Origin: Algorimicrobium hallyeonense
GTDB lineage: Bacteria > Bacteroidota > Bacteroidia > Flavobacteriales > Flavobacteriaceae
Assembly: GCF_042657385.1 (NCBI RefSeq)
Contig: NZ_JBHSLA010000003.1
Span: 62,001-126,000, forward strand
DNA length: 64,000 nucleotides
Reading direction: 5' to 3'
The first letter of the stretch is position 1, and each line of letters begins with the position of its first letter. A program made the translations under genes and the position numbers. The notes below the pieces were generated by a model. That model saw only the letters and a program-made list of their open reading frames with translations. It searched no databases and was not told the origin of the DNA. Shown piece by piece: positions 34,808 through 43,648 of this stretch.

Positions 34808-35956
34808 TCATTTGGATTGTTGAATTAGTTCATCAAAAACAGGATTTAAAATGGCTAGCATTTTTGAAGCCGTATTCATGCCGCTTTGGTTGGTAATAAT
34901 AAAAGCGCCCATATTGTGTTCGGGAATTATATACATAAAACACTGTGATCTAGGTACACCGCCATGATGTGTATATTGTGTGCCTAACGTATCGTTGGAT
35001 TTATCAATATTCCAAAAATACCCAAGACCAAATTCATCGTTATATTGAAACACGGATTTATGAGATTCCTGAACAATGGCATTATTTTCAAGCTGATATT
35101 GAACAAATTTCATCATATCAGAAACCGTTGTTTTAATATTTCCACCTGCGCCCCAAGGTAGTTTCCCCATAGGCGATGTTATAATTGGATTATCCACATG
35201 ATATCCAACTGCTAATTGAGATAATTCAGTGTCATTTAATTTAATTTTTGTGTGTGCCATGCCGACTTTTTCAGAATAGAATTTTTTCAACAAATCTTCA
35301 AAATTCGTTTTGTAAACAATTTCTAATATGTGTGCTGACAATTCAGTTCCTGTGCTAGAATACGCATATTTATAACCGGGAATGGTATCAATTTTTATGC
35401 TGTGAAGATCCTTTAAGAACTTTGTTTGATTATAATACTCTAAAACGGTATTTATTTTTGCTGGTGTTTCATAGTTTAAAAAATCACCCATAATTGTATT
35501 CATTTCCGGAGGCAGCATATTCGGTAATCCGGCGGTATGTGTTAAAACATGTTTTATTTTTACGGGATGGTTCTCAAAACTTAGATTGCTATAACCGTCG
35601 TTGAGGTATTTTGTAATATTATCCTCCAAACTTATCTTATTCTCCAAAACAGCTTGTGCCATCAACGTTCCTGTTAGAACTTTACTTAAGGAGCCAATTT
35701 CATAAATAGTGTTATTAGTGGGTGTGTTACCCTTGCCTTTTTCTAATTCGCCATAATGTTGAATGTATTCTTTTCCGTTGAAAAAAATGGCGATAGACGT
35801 GGCATTTATTAAAGAGTCTTGAACCATTTTAGTTGCAAGACTGTCAATAATCTGTGTAATATTACCCGTATTCTTTTGGGTTTCAATAGCCTGTTTTGGT
35901 TTATCACTGCAATTTAAAACTATTAATAAAAAAGTGAGTAAAATATATTTTGTCAT
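34808..35956 (-). CDS. Serine hydrolase, beta-lactamase class C / penicillin-binding-protein-like lipoprotein
   Basis: The 382-aa protein has a lipoprotein signal (LLIVLNCSDK, Cys16). The class C serine-hydrolase motifs are SxxK in IGSLSKVLTG, YxS/N in KYAYSSTGTEL and HGG in THHGGVPRS. Such proteins act as esterases or D-aminopeptidases more often than as lactamases, so resistance should not be assumed. It lies 42 nt downstream of another serine-hydrolase gene on the same strand. Confidence 0.85.
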   Translation of the reverse strand: MTKYILLTFLLIVLNCSDKPKQAIETQKNTGNITQIIDSLATKMVQDSLINATSIAIFFNGKEYIQHYGELEKGKGNTPTNNTIYEIGSLSKVLTGTLMAQAVLENKISLEDNITKYLNDGYSNLSFENHPVKIKHVLTHTAGLPNMLPPEMNTIMGDFLNYETPAKINTVLEYYNQTKFLKDLHSIKIDTIPGYKYAYSSTGTELSAHILEIVYKTNFEDLLKKFYSEKVGMAHTKIKLNDTELSQLAVGYHVDNPIITSPMGKLPWGAGGNIKTTVSDMMKFVQYQLENNAIVQESHKSVFQYNDEFGLGYFWNIDKSNDTLGTQYTHHGGVPRSQCFMYIIPEHNMGAFIITNQSGMNTASKMLAILNPVFDELIQQSK

Positions 35957-35998
35957 GATGTGGGTAGCTTTAAAAAGTATAACTTAAAAAATAGGGTC

Positions 35999-37114
35999 TT
36001 AATTTTTAAGGTTATGTATTTCAGGGACAATATAATCGTTTAATAATTTGGTTGTTTGGTGATGAGAATCCAAGCCACCGTTAAAATAGGTGCTCGTTAA
36101 AACGACTACCAAATCTAAATCAGGAAAAACAGCTATTTTGTTCCCTCCGATACCAGACATAAAGTAGGCTTTTTCTTTGCTCTCTTTTCCAAAATTTGAC
36201 AGCCACCACAAATAACCATATTCATAATTAAACATTCCCACCTCTGCATGAGGTGTTGTTGATTCGGCAATAAATTCTTTTGAAATAATTTGCTCATTAT
36301 TCCAGCTGCCTTGGTTTAAATATAATTGACCAATTTTCAGTAAATCGCGACTTTTAAGACCAAGTCCACCACCTGCCATGGGCAGTCCTGTTGGCGTTAC
36401 TTGCCAATGATAATTTGTAATCCCTAATTTTGAAAAAAGAGCTTTGTCTGCATAACGCTCCAGTGATCCCGAAACAGTGTTAATTATATCCCCTAAAACA
36501 ACAACGCCAGCCGTACAATAACTAAAACTCCGGCCATATTTGGAATTTATTGGTTTGGTTACCCATTCTGGAAATCCTTTTATGGGTAAATTCCAATAGA
36601 ATTTGACCCAATCTTCAATAATATACATGCGCTCTTCTTGTCCACGAGAATTTGGGTTCCAATCATCGCATTCCAAAATTGACGACATGGTTAGTAAATC
36701 TTTAATAGTAGTATCATTTTTTCGCGTGTCGGGATTTTGTAAACTGGTAACTTTAGAATATTTTGAAGCTACCTCGCGTACCGATTTTAATTTTCCGTCT
36801 TGAATTAAAGTTCCAATGAGCGTTCCTGTAATAGTTTTGGTAGCCGAGCGCGTATTGTGTTTGGTATCTGAATTATGATTGTTATAATAGTTCTCGAAAA
36901 TAAGGTTTCCATTATGAGCAATTACAACACTTGAAATTTCTTTAAATTCATTAGAGGAAATAAGGCTATCCATTTCCTTTATTGGCAAATTGCCCAACAA
37001 TGAGCTTTTTGTTTTCCAACCATCGTTTTTTTGAACCGGTTGAACTGGATTATTTTGAGCTTGAATAGTGAGGCTTATTGTCAACAGCAAAATAAAGGCA
37101 GCTAATTTATACAT
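35999..37114 (-). CDS. Serine hydrolase (beta-lactamase fold, CubicO group)
   Basis: The 371-aa secreted protein has a signal peptide cut after QAQ (about residue 20). SxxK is in TRSATKTITG, a Tyr motif is in FSYCTAGVVVLG, and a Gly-rich GIGGNK replaces the H/KxG triad motif. CubicO/EstB-like esterase activity is the most that can be inferred. It shares a strand and short gap with the lipoprotein serine hydrolase, so a two-gene unit is likely. Sequence similarity between the two is limited to the motifs. Confidence 0.82.
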   Translation of the reverse strand: MYKLAAFILLLTISLTIQAQNNPVQPVQKNDGWKTKSSLLGNLPIKEMDSLISSNEFKEISSVVIAHNGNLIFENYYNNHNSDTKHNTRSATKTITGTLIGTLIQDGKLKSVREVASKYSKVTSLQNPDTRKNDTTIKDLLTMSSILECDDWNPNSRGQEERMYIIEDWVKFYWNLPIKGFPEWVTKPINSKYGRSFSYCTAGVVVLGDIINTVSGSLERYADKALFSKLGITNYHWQVTPTGLPMAGGGLGLKSRDLLKIGQLYLNQGSWNNEQIISKEFIAESTTPHAEVGMFNYEYGYLWWLSNFGKESKEKAYFMSGIGGNKIAVFPDLDLVVVLTSTYFNGGLDSHHQTTKLLNDYIVPEIHNLKN

Positions 37115-37280
37115 GTGATTTGTTTTTTGATTGATGATGAGCCTATTGGACGTCTCCTTTCCATTTTTGTTACAGCACCACGTGTAAACGTGAATAAATA
37201 TGGGGTTTTAACATGTGTATTGTTTAAATGTTCCTTCGTTTAAACATGTTTTTTTAGATAGTTGATTTTGTTTTTTCGTA

Positions 37281-37314
37281 CAAAAAAACCACTTCAGTTT
37301 TGAAGTGGTTTTTG
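37281..37314. repeat. Terminator-like hairpin repeat, copy 2
   Basis: CAAAAAAACCACTTC and GAAGTGGTTTTTG pair around AGTTTT. The core and loop are the same as at 33921-33964. It lies between the serine hydrolase (37114) and the yceI gene (37382), both on the minus strand, and is probably the yceI terminator. Confidence 0.75.
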
Positions 37315-37381
37315 ATAAATTTATGGGTGTTTATTTTTAGAACCACCCCATTCTACTATCTATAACTCTATGGAATTTAGC

Positions 37382-37903
37382 TTATGATTGCTTGATGAAT
37401 TGTACATCAAGTACCAATTTCACCTTATCGGAAACAACAATGCTTCCTGCTTCCGTTACAGCACTCCACGTTAAATTGAAATCTTTTCTGTTAATGTTTC
37501 CTGTCATGTCAAATCCAGCTTTTGTTTGTCCGTAAGGATCTACTGCAATACCATTAAGTTCGGCGTCCAACGTAATTTCTTTGGTTACGTCTCTTATTGT
37601 TAAATCGCCCACCAATGTATCACCATTAAAAGATTTTGAAACAAAAGTCATTTCAGGGAATTTTTCAGAGTTGAAAAAATCATCCGATTTTAAATGTGTG
37701 TCTCTATCTTTATTTTTAGTGTTAATAGATGCTGTTTTGGCACTAAATTCTAAAATAGCATTGTTAAAATCATCGCCATTTGTTTTTGCAGTTGCCTGGA
37801 AATCTTCGAAATGACCAGTTACTGTTGAAATCATCATGTGCTTTACTTTAAAAGCAATCTCTGAATGTGCGGTGTCAATAGACCAATTTGTGTTATTTTT
37901 CAT
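37382..37903 (-). CDS. YceI family protein
   Basis: The 173-aa lipocalin-like protein has the YceI signature: WSIDTAHSEIAFKVKHMMISTVTGHFEDF at the start, FSAKTASINTKNKDRDTHLKSDDFFN, then TIRDVTKEITLDAELNG. The family binds polyisoprenoid lipids. No signal peptide is seen, so this member is probably cytoplasmic. It lies 25 nt downstream of a GNAT gene and is likely co-transcribed with GNAT and pirin. Confidence 0.88.
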   Translation of the reverse strand: MKNNTNWSIDTAHSEIAFKVKHMMISTVTGHFEDFQATAKTNGDDFNNAILEFSAKTASINTKNKDRDTHLKSDDFFNSEKFPEMTFVSKSFNGDTLVGDLTIRDVTKEITLDAELNGIAVDPYGQTKAGFDMTGNINRKDFNLTWSAVTEAGSIVVSDKVKLVLDVQFIKQS

Positions 37904-37928
37904 TGTTATCGTTTTTAATTGTTATTTA

Positions 37929-38213
37929 TTATTTTTTTAATACGTCTTGAATGTCTGCAAGCTTTTTAAACTGTGCATTGGTATAAGGGCAAAGAGGTGT
38001 AATTTTAATATTTTTTTCTCTTGCCATTTCTACAATTTTGTAGAGCAATTGTTTTCCAATATTTTTGCCTTGAAATTCAGGATCAACTTCTGTGTGATCA
38101 ATAATTATATGCTGTTCACCTGCAATGGAATAGGTCATTAATCCTGCTCTTTTATTATTTTCCCTAGCCATTGCAAAGCCTTTGTTCTCTTGTTCTTTAA
38201 TTATTAATTCCAT
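37929..38213 (-). CDS. Small GNAT-type N-acetyltransferase (YjdJ-like)
   Basis: The 94-aa protein matches the short GNAT group with HTEVDPEFQGKNIGKQLLYKIVEMARE (acetyl-CoA-binding turn) and ITPLCPYTNAQF with its cysteine near the end. Small-molecule or protein acetylation is possible. It lies between pirin and yceI on the minus strand, spaced 42 and 25 nt, so it is likely in one operon with them. Confidence 0.82.
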   Translation of the reverse strand: MELIIKEQENKGFAMARENNKRAGLMTYSIAGEQHIIIDHTEVDPEFQGKNIGKQLLYKIVEMAREKNIKITPLCPYTNAQFKKLADIQDVLKK

Positions 38214-38255
38214 GGTGTTTTTTTAAGGTTATAAAAAATGTTTAAAGGGTTGCGC

Positions 38256-39155
38256 TTACATGGTCATGGGTACTTCCATTAAAAGAACACGGGCATTTTC
38301 TGATGCTTTTACAGTAATGCTATCTGTGTCCCAAATTCCCATACCATCTCGTTTGGAAAGCTTTTCGCCGTTAATTTCTACAGCACCTTCCAGAATAAAT
38401 GCATACACGCCATTACCTGTTTTCTTGATTTTGTATTCATCGGTGCTTCCTTTGGTGAAATTTCCTAAATGAAACCACGCGTCTTGATTAATCCAAACGC
38501 CTTGATCATCTTTATTAGGCGAAAGCACTTGGTAAAATTCATTTTCTTTAGAAATATCTCTAATAGAAACTTGATCGTATCGTGGCGTTACATTTTTGGT
38601 TTTAGGAAATACCCAAATCTGTAGAAATTTCACTTCCTTGTCTTTGTTTTTATTGTATTCGGAATGCGTAACACCAGTTCCAGCACTTAATACTTGTACA
38701 TCACCTTCTTTAATGACAGCCACATTTCCCATACTGTCTTTATGTTCCAAATCGCCTGCCAAAGGAATGGAGATAATTTCCATATTGTCGTGAGGATGTG
38801 TTCCAAAGCCCATTCCTGCAGCTACCGTATCATCATTTAATACGCGTAGTACGCCAAAATTCATTCTTTCTGGATTGTGATAATTTGCGAAGCTAAAAGT
38901 ATGGTGTGAGTTTAACCAACCGTGATTCGCTGCGCCTCGTGTTTCTGCTCTGTGAATTATTGTATTCATAGTATGTATGTTTTTGTTTGTTAAACCTACC
39001 TGATCGGCAGGCAGATGATTAAATCCTACTTGTTGCATTAATGTGTTGTAAGTGGATTTTGTGGTTTTGCTCGTGCTTGCATTAAAGGTTTGCGGAGCAA
39101 TAGCACCAAAAACACCAGTTAAAAGGACATTTTTTATAAATTTCTTACGGTTCAT
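38256..39155 (-). CDS. Pirin family protein with N-terminal extension
   Basis: The bicupin core has the pirin segments HRAETRGAANHGWLNSHHTFSFANY, FGVLRVLNDDTVAAGMGFGTHPHDNMEIISIPL and GTGVTHSEYN. The metal ligands are two histidines, HPHDN plus a later His/Glu. Quercetinase activity is known for some pirins. The ORF has a 62-aa N-terminal stretch (MNRKKFIKNVLLTGVFGAIA) that looks like an export signal. A second ATG at about 38969 (MNTIIHRAETRG) is the usual start of the family. Which is used is unknown. Confidence 0.85.
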   Translation of the reverse strand: MNRKKFIKNVLLTGVFGAIAPQTFNASTSKTTKSTYNTLMQQVGFNHLPADQVGLTNKNIHTMNTIIHRAETRGAANHGWLNSHHTFSFANYHNPERMNFGVLRVLNDDTVAAGMGFGTHPHDNMEIISIPLAGDLEHKDSMGNVAVIKEGDVQVLSAGTGVTHSEYNKNKDKEVKFLQIWVFPKTKNVTPRYDQVSIRDISKENEFYQVLSPNKDDQGVWINQDAWFHLGNFTKGSTDEYKIKKTGNGVYAFILEGAVEINGEKLSKRDGMGIWDTDSITVKASENARVLLMEVPMTM

Positions 39156-39257
39156 ATCGTTGCTTTAAAAGTATGATACAAATATATAACCAATTGGAAA
39201 CCTGTGGAATATGAAAAAAGGGGATAAGCTTATGAAAATCCGATATACGGCTCTAAA

Positions 39258-40133
39258 TTATGATGTAATCTCGTTTTTCTTGAAGCTTGAAGGCGATACC
39301 TGTGTATGCTTTTTGAAGAAGGCACTAAAATTGGCAGGCTCATTGAAACCTAATTCATAGGCTATTTCCTTCGTGTTTAAATCGGTGAAATAGAGTAACC
39401 TTTTAGCTTCAGTTATAATTCGGGCTTGAATATAATCTTTGGCAGTTTTACCAATTCTAGCTTTAAAAGTTCGGTTTAAATGATCTGGTGTTATATGAAG
39501 CGCATTGGCGTAAAAAGTGGTAGAATGCTCTTTTTTGTAGTGATTGTTTACCGCATTTTTAAAGGTCCTAATCAGGTTATCTCCAGAGGTGTCAACATCA
39601 GATTCAATGGGGTTAATGGAACAAATATTATTACACTCTATCAGTAAGAGTTTTAAAAATGAACCAATAGATAAGAATTTCATTTTTGCATTACTATTGA
39701 ATAAATTGAAAATTTGATGCGCAAAATGTTCTATATTTTTAAATTGATCATTATTTGGCTCTAATGGAGGGCTTTGTCCGTAATTGTGAAAGAGATTCAA
39801 ACTTTCAATAAAGGATAGGGGAATAGAGTTTTCTACTAAAAACTGATTGGAAAATGTCATGGCATACCCAAACGATTGTTCTGTTTCTATAACTTGATGT
39901 ACTTGTCCGGGAGCTACAAAGAAAATTTGTTGGTTTGCTAAATTGTTAGTATTAAAATCAATTTTATGTTGTCCCTTTGCCTTATTGATTATTAAAACCG
40001 TGTAATAATTATGTCTGTGGGGCTCGTCAACTTCTCCATTTCGTTTGGTGTAAATAGCTTCCATTTTGGAAATCCCAAAACTGGCGCTTTCCTTTTCTCT
40101 ATTAACATCTTGATAAATTTTGACTGTGCTCAT
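39258..40133 (-). CDS. AraC family transcriptional regulator
   Basis: The 291-aa protein has an N-terminal cupin-like sensory domain (residues 30-110, with HRHNYYTVLIINKAKGQH and FFVAPGQVHQV). A C-terminal double helix-turn-helix follows (about residues 190-285: LIRTFKNAVNNHYKKEH, then DHLNRTFKARIGKTAKDYIQ and TKEIAYELGFNEPANFSAFFKKHTQVSPSSF). It is placed directly upstream of pirin on the same strand, so it may control the pirin-GNAT-yceI group. Its inducer is unknown. Confidence 0.87.
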   Translation of the reverse strand: MSTVKIYQDVNREKESASFGISKMEAIYTKRNGEVDEPHRHNYYTVLIINKAKGQHKIDFNTNNLANQQIFFVAPGQVHQVIETEQSFGYAMTFSNQFLVENSIPLSFIESLNLFHNYGQSPPLEPNNDQFKNIEHFAHQIFNLFNSNAKMKFLSIGSFLKLLLIECNNICSINPIESDVDTSGDNLIRTFKNAVNNHYKKEHSTTFYANALHITPDHLNRTFKARIGKTAKDYIQARIITEAKRLLYFTDLNTKEIAYELGFNEPANFSAFFKKHTQVSPSSFKKNEITS

Positions 40134-40166
40134 GTATAATAACTTATATCTCTGTTGTTATCCGTT

Positions 40167-41913
40167 TTATTGTTTCTCTAGAAATCTACCATACTTTTTA
40201 GTGGTGGCATAATCCGATACAAAATTTTCATTTTCAAAAATAGTTTTTCCGCCAACCATAACTCGGGAAACGGTTCCGTGATTTCTATTCACAAGTCGGT
40301 CGTAATTATTAAATTCTTCAATCTGTCCCGTTTCTACAGTTTCTGTAATGGCATCAAATTTATTAGGATCAATAATTACCAAATCGGCTATTTTACCTGG
40401 TTTTAGGTGTCCACAATCTAAACCAAACCAATCGGCTTGCTCTTTTGTTAATCGCCAGATACATTTTTCCATGGGCATAATTGGCTTGCCAGCATCTATA
40501 GATTCTTGGACGACTTTTATCATTTTCAACGGAAAATTATAGAAGGCCATATTGTTTAAGTGGGCTCCAGCATCCGAGAAGCTAATTAAATTATGTTTAT
40601 GATTATACAAGTTATCATATTTTTCAACGCGATCATTGGCAATGGTGGTTGTCCATCTAATCTTTTTATCATATTGAATTATAGTGTCCAAAAAGAAATC
40701 TACGGGATGCTGCTGGTGTTCTTCAGCAAGATCATAAAAGTTTTTATCAATCATGCTCGAATCTGGACAATCAATAATCAAGGTTTTGCTTAAATCTTTA
40801 TGCCAAACTTTGGGCGCAAATTTTTTCTTTATTTCCTTTTTAAAGGCCTCTCTAAATTCAGGATCTCTAATCAAGTCGTTTCTTTCGTCTAAATTTTTGG
40901 CTAGGTGCCTCATGGCTTCACCACTAGGAAATTCTTCAAACATCACTGAGTCTACGCCATCGTAATAAACCGTAAATGGGCAAGGCGGCGATTGCATTCT
41001 AAAGCTTGCATTGGCTATGGTATTAATAGCTTTACTTGCTGTTGAAATTAATGGATAAATATAGCGGTCGCCAATTAAATCCATCATGGCAATCATGGTT
41101 GTTTTAAGTGTTTTTCTAAAGACTCCTGAACTGGCCAACATATAATTAATGGCATTAATTCTGGTGACTAGATTTGGCGCGCCTTGTAAAATGGCATCGC
41201 GTTTTCGCAGTAATTCAATCAGGTTTTTTTCGTTCTTTCCATGACGAGTAAAATGATGGTGTTTTATGCGACCAATACCGATTGCCATCCATTTTATCCC
41301 ATGGATTATCCATAGTGGACAACCCTATAAAACCTGCATCCAAAGCCTCATTTAGCATGTGGAGCATGTGGTCTTGTTCCTCTTTTGTAGCGGTTTCATT
41401 ATCTTGTAAAGAACGTTCAATACCCATGGCATGCATGCGTAAATCTGAATGCCCTACAAAGGAAGCCACATTAATGCCTAAGGGTAATTTGGAAATATAG
41501 GCTTTCCACTCCTTGGCATTGGTCCACGTTTTTTCTTTTTGAAGTAAGGGCAACATAATATCTCTTGGAATGGCTTCAACTCTAGTAAACGAGTCCGAAA
41601 TATCTTCAGGTGAATTGTAAATAGCACTCACCGAGCAACTCCCCAAAATAATGGACGTAACACCATGTCTAGCCGATTCTTTAAGTCCTGGAGAAGCAAT
41701 TAATTCTGTATCATAATGTGTATGCGAATCTACAAAACCAGGAACCATCCATTTTCCTTTGGCATCAATTATGTGCACTTCTTCATCTGCTTCAATGATT
41801 CCTATGTTAACGATTTCACCATTTTCAAGAATTAAAATATCTTGAATTTTCGCTTTTTCATCTTGACACCCAGAGAACAATAAGCCGTTTTTAATGAGTG
41901 TTCGATTTTTCAT
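40167..41913 (-). pseudogene. N-acyl-D-amino-acid deacylase/amidohydrolase, frameshifted
   Basis: Two ORFs (41215-41913 and 40167-41288) together make one metal-dependent amidohydrolase. The first carries VDSHTHYDTEL with its HxH metal motif and the ARHGVTSIILGSCSVS segment. The second carries GAPNLVTRINAINYM and the FSDAGAHLNNMAFYNFPL and HLKPGKIADLVIIDP motifs. The join lies at a run of seven A (41224-41230, minus strand). With six, SWKERK would continue as NLIELLRKR. It is an indel, sequencing error or rare frameshift. The start shares ATGA with the preceding lipoprotein remnant. Confidence 0.85.
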
Positions 41914-42125
41914 AGTAATTGAGGACGTAGTTGTAATTGTATTTGATTTTCAACAGCGATGAAAGAGCTTAAAGTCCAATCATCAGTTGAAGTTACTTCA
42001 AAGCTAACAATTTTATATGAGAAATATTAAGGGATAGAAATGGAAAGATCGCCACATTCATCATCATCATTTGAACAATGTAATAGTGTGGTACTCAAAA
42101 TAATTAAAACCAGTAACTTTTTCAT
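41910..42125 (-). pseudogene. Small lipoprotein gene interrupted by an in-frame TAA
   Basis: A lipoprotein signal begins MKKLLVLIILSTTLLHCSN, with the lipidated Cys followed by an Asp-rich DDDE tail. The reading stops at TAA (42027-42029) after 32 aa. The same frame continues for 38 codons (with KIVSFEVTSTDDWTLSSF) to a TGA that overlaps the amidohydrolase start (ATGA). Either it is a genuine 32-aa lipoprotein or a decayed longer one. The overlap argues for the second. Confidence 0.5.
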
Positions 42126-42238
42126 GATGCGTTATTTATTGTGTAGATGGGAAAAAGCTTTAAAGGTTGCGTGTACATGTAGTATATAAAAGTATCTGTC
42201 ACAAAAAGGAACAGGTGTTTATATCTACGACAAAAATT

Positions 42239-42273
42239 AAAACATGCCTATCAATAAAGACGCGGCATGTTTT
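42239..42273 (-). terminator. Terminator after the 42295 gene
   Basis: AAAACATGCC (42239-42248) and GGCATGTTTT (42264-42273) form a 10-bp stem. The minus-strand side is followed by T-rich sequence and lies just behind the stop of the lipoprotein gene. Confidence 0.6.
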
Positions 42274-42294
42274 CAAGATTATTGGAAGATTAAT

Positions 42295-43281
42295 TTAATC
42301 TTTTAATTGCACACCAAAATAATATCCTGGAATTGTTTCAATTGATACAGGTGCCACAACGCCAGAATTAGGGGTTAAATCTATAGCCGTAACGGTTGAC
42401 TCATTAAGGACGTGCGAGTTTAAACTATACACATAATAATATTCGGTTGTATAATCTAATACTGCTGAAATTCGACTGCCATTAGAGGTAAAGGTGTATG
42501 TTAAATCTGTAATCACCGTTTCATTACCAGTTGCTTCATCTATGGTAACCAGTTCTTTTGATGCGGCGCCTTCTCTCACTAAATAAAAGGCATCATGGCA
42601 AGGTGACGCAGGATTGGGATTATTTACATATTCTAAACCATCTCGATTTAATGGCGAAAGTTGTTTTGGATAGTTGGCAACTAATGCGCCTGATCCAGAC
42701 GTATCAATTTTATAAAAATTATGACTGGCAATCACATATAGAAAATCACCTTTAGAAGTCATATTAGAACATCTAGCTGTTGGCAACAGTTGGATAGGAT
42801 TAAAGGTGTTTATTGGTGTCATAGTCATGACATCATATTCTTTTAATTCATAATTTACAACCATAAAAAAACGATTATTTATAAATTCCATGGCATTTAT
42901 ATGAGCAATGGGAAACTCTAAAGGCGCTGGTGTATTAGCTGAAGACGCATCATATACAAGCACTCGGTCTCCTGAAGAAACAACATAACGCTTGGCTCCT
43001 TGAATATCAATTTTAGAATAAGCTGAAGATTGAGTCATTCTTAAACTGGTGCCAAAAGTTGCCGGCAAAAGTGTGTCGTCTCGTTTTAGACCAGTTGGCG
43101 ATGTTCCGAAATTCTCATGAAAGGCCCATTCGTTACATGCAAAGGACCCTGTGTTTTGCGTTTCAATATATAAATGATTAAACGTATTTGGAACAACGGT
43201 AGGCGTGATGGAATCGGAGGAAGAATCACAATTTGTTATCGTTATAATGCATATTGTGAGTAATAAAATTTTAGTTCTCAT
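42295..43281 (-). CDS. Lipoprotein with beta-propeller-like repeats
   Basis: The 328-aa protein has a lipoprotein signal (LLTICIITITNCDSSSD, Cys19). A long beta-rich body follows with repeated strand-like segments (KRYVVSSGDRVLVYD, NRFFMVVNYELKEYDV, GDFLYVIASHNFYKID). This suggests a WD40/Kelch-like propeller. I do not recognise a named family. It is probably outer-membrane anchored. Confidence 0.65.
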   Translation of the reverse strand: MRTKILLLTICIITITNCDSSSDSITPTVVPNTFNHLYIETQNTGSFACNEWAFHENFGTSPTGLKRDDTLLPATFGTSLRMTQSSAYSKIDIQGAKRYVVSSGDRVLVYDASSANTPAPLEFPIAHINAMEFINNRFFMVVNYELKEYDVMTMTPINTFNPIQLLPTARCSNMTSKGDFLYVIASHNFYKIDTSGSGALVANYPKQLSPLNRDGLEYVNNPNPASPCHDAFYLVREGAASKELVTIDEATGNETVITDLTYTFTSNGSRISAVLDYTTEYYYVYSLNSHVLNESTVTAIDLTPNSGVVAPVSIETIPGYYFGVQLKD

Positions 43282-43492
43282 AATCTGATAATTTAAGTTA
43301 TTTAAACTTATATACAGATTGTCTAAATTTTGTTACCCATGAATTTAAAATAATTTAAAAATGATACAGGTTTTGAACTACAAATTTCCTGTAATTTTTA
43401 TTTCATAAAAAAAGAAGGTCTTTTCAGATTCCCTTTTCAGTTTGTGAGAGCTTAATTGCTTGTTTTGTAGCACAGTACTTTGTTGGCAGTAG

Positions 43493-43648
43493 TTATTTCT
43501 TTTTCCAATTACTTATAACATTTTTAACTCTATCTAGAACCTCTTCTGACCAGTTTCTAGGATTATAATCTTTTAATTCTTTTTCGTTGAGTTGACTCAT
43601 TAAAACCAAATAGACTATAAACATTTCATCAGCAATCCAATATCTTCC
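43493..43648 (-). other. Open in-frame C-terminal extension of the RelA/SpoT gene
   Basis: After the TGA at 43649-43651 the same frame reads 51 sense codons (GRYWIADEMFIVYLVLM, then QLNEKELKDYNP, NWSEEVLDRVKNVI) and stops at TAA (43493-43495). The sequence is amphipathic and codon-like. It is probably the true C-terminus cut off by a nonsense mutation, or a UGA read-through product. The remaining gap (43282-43492) shows no feature. Confidence 0.6.

Noticed and set aside
34808..37114. Two serine hydrolases considered as beta-lactamase resistance genes
   Set aside because: The motifs are shared by many esterases and peptidases, and nothing in the context indicates antibiotic resistance.
41215..41288. 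Start ATG of the second amidohydrolase ORF (MAIGIGRIKHHHF)
   Set aside because: This part is the out-of-frame reading of codons that encode GNRYWSHKTPSFY in the first frame. It is not a real N-terminus.
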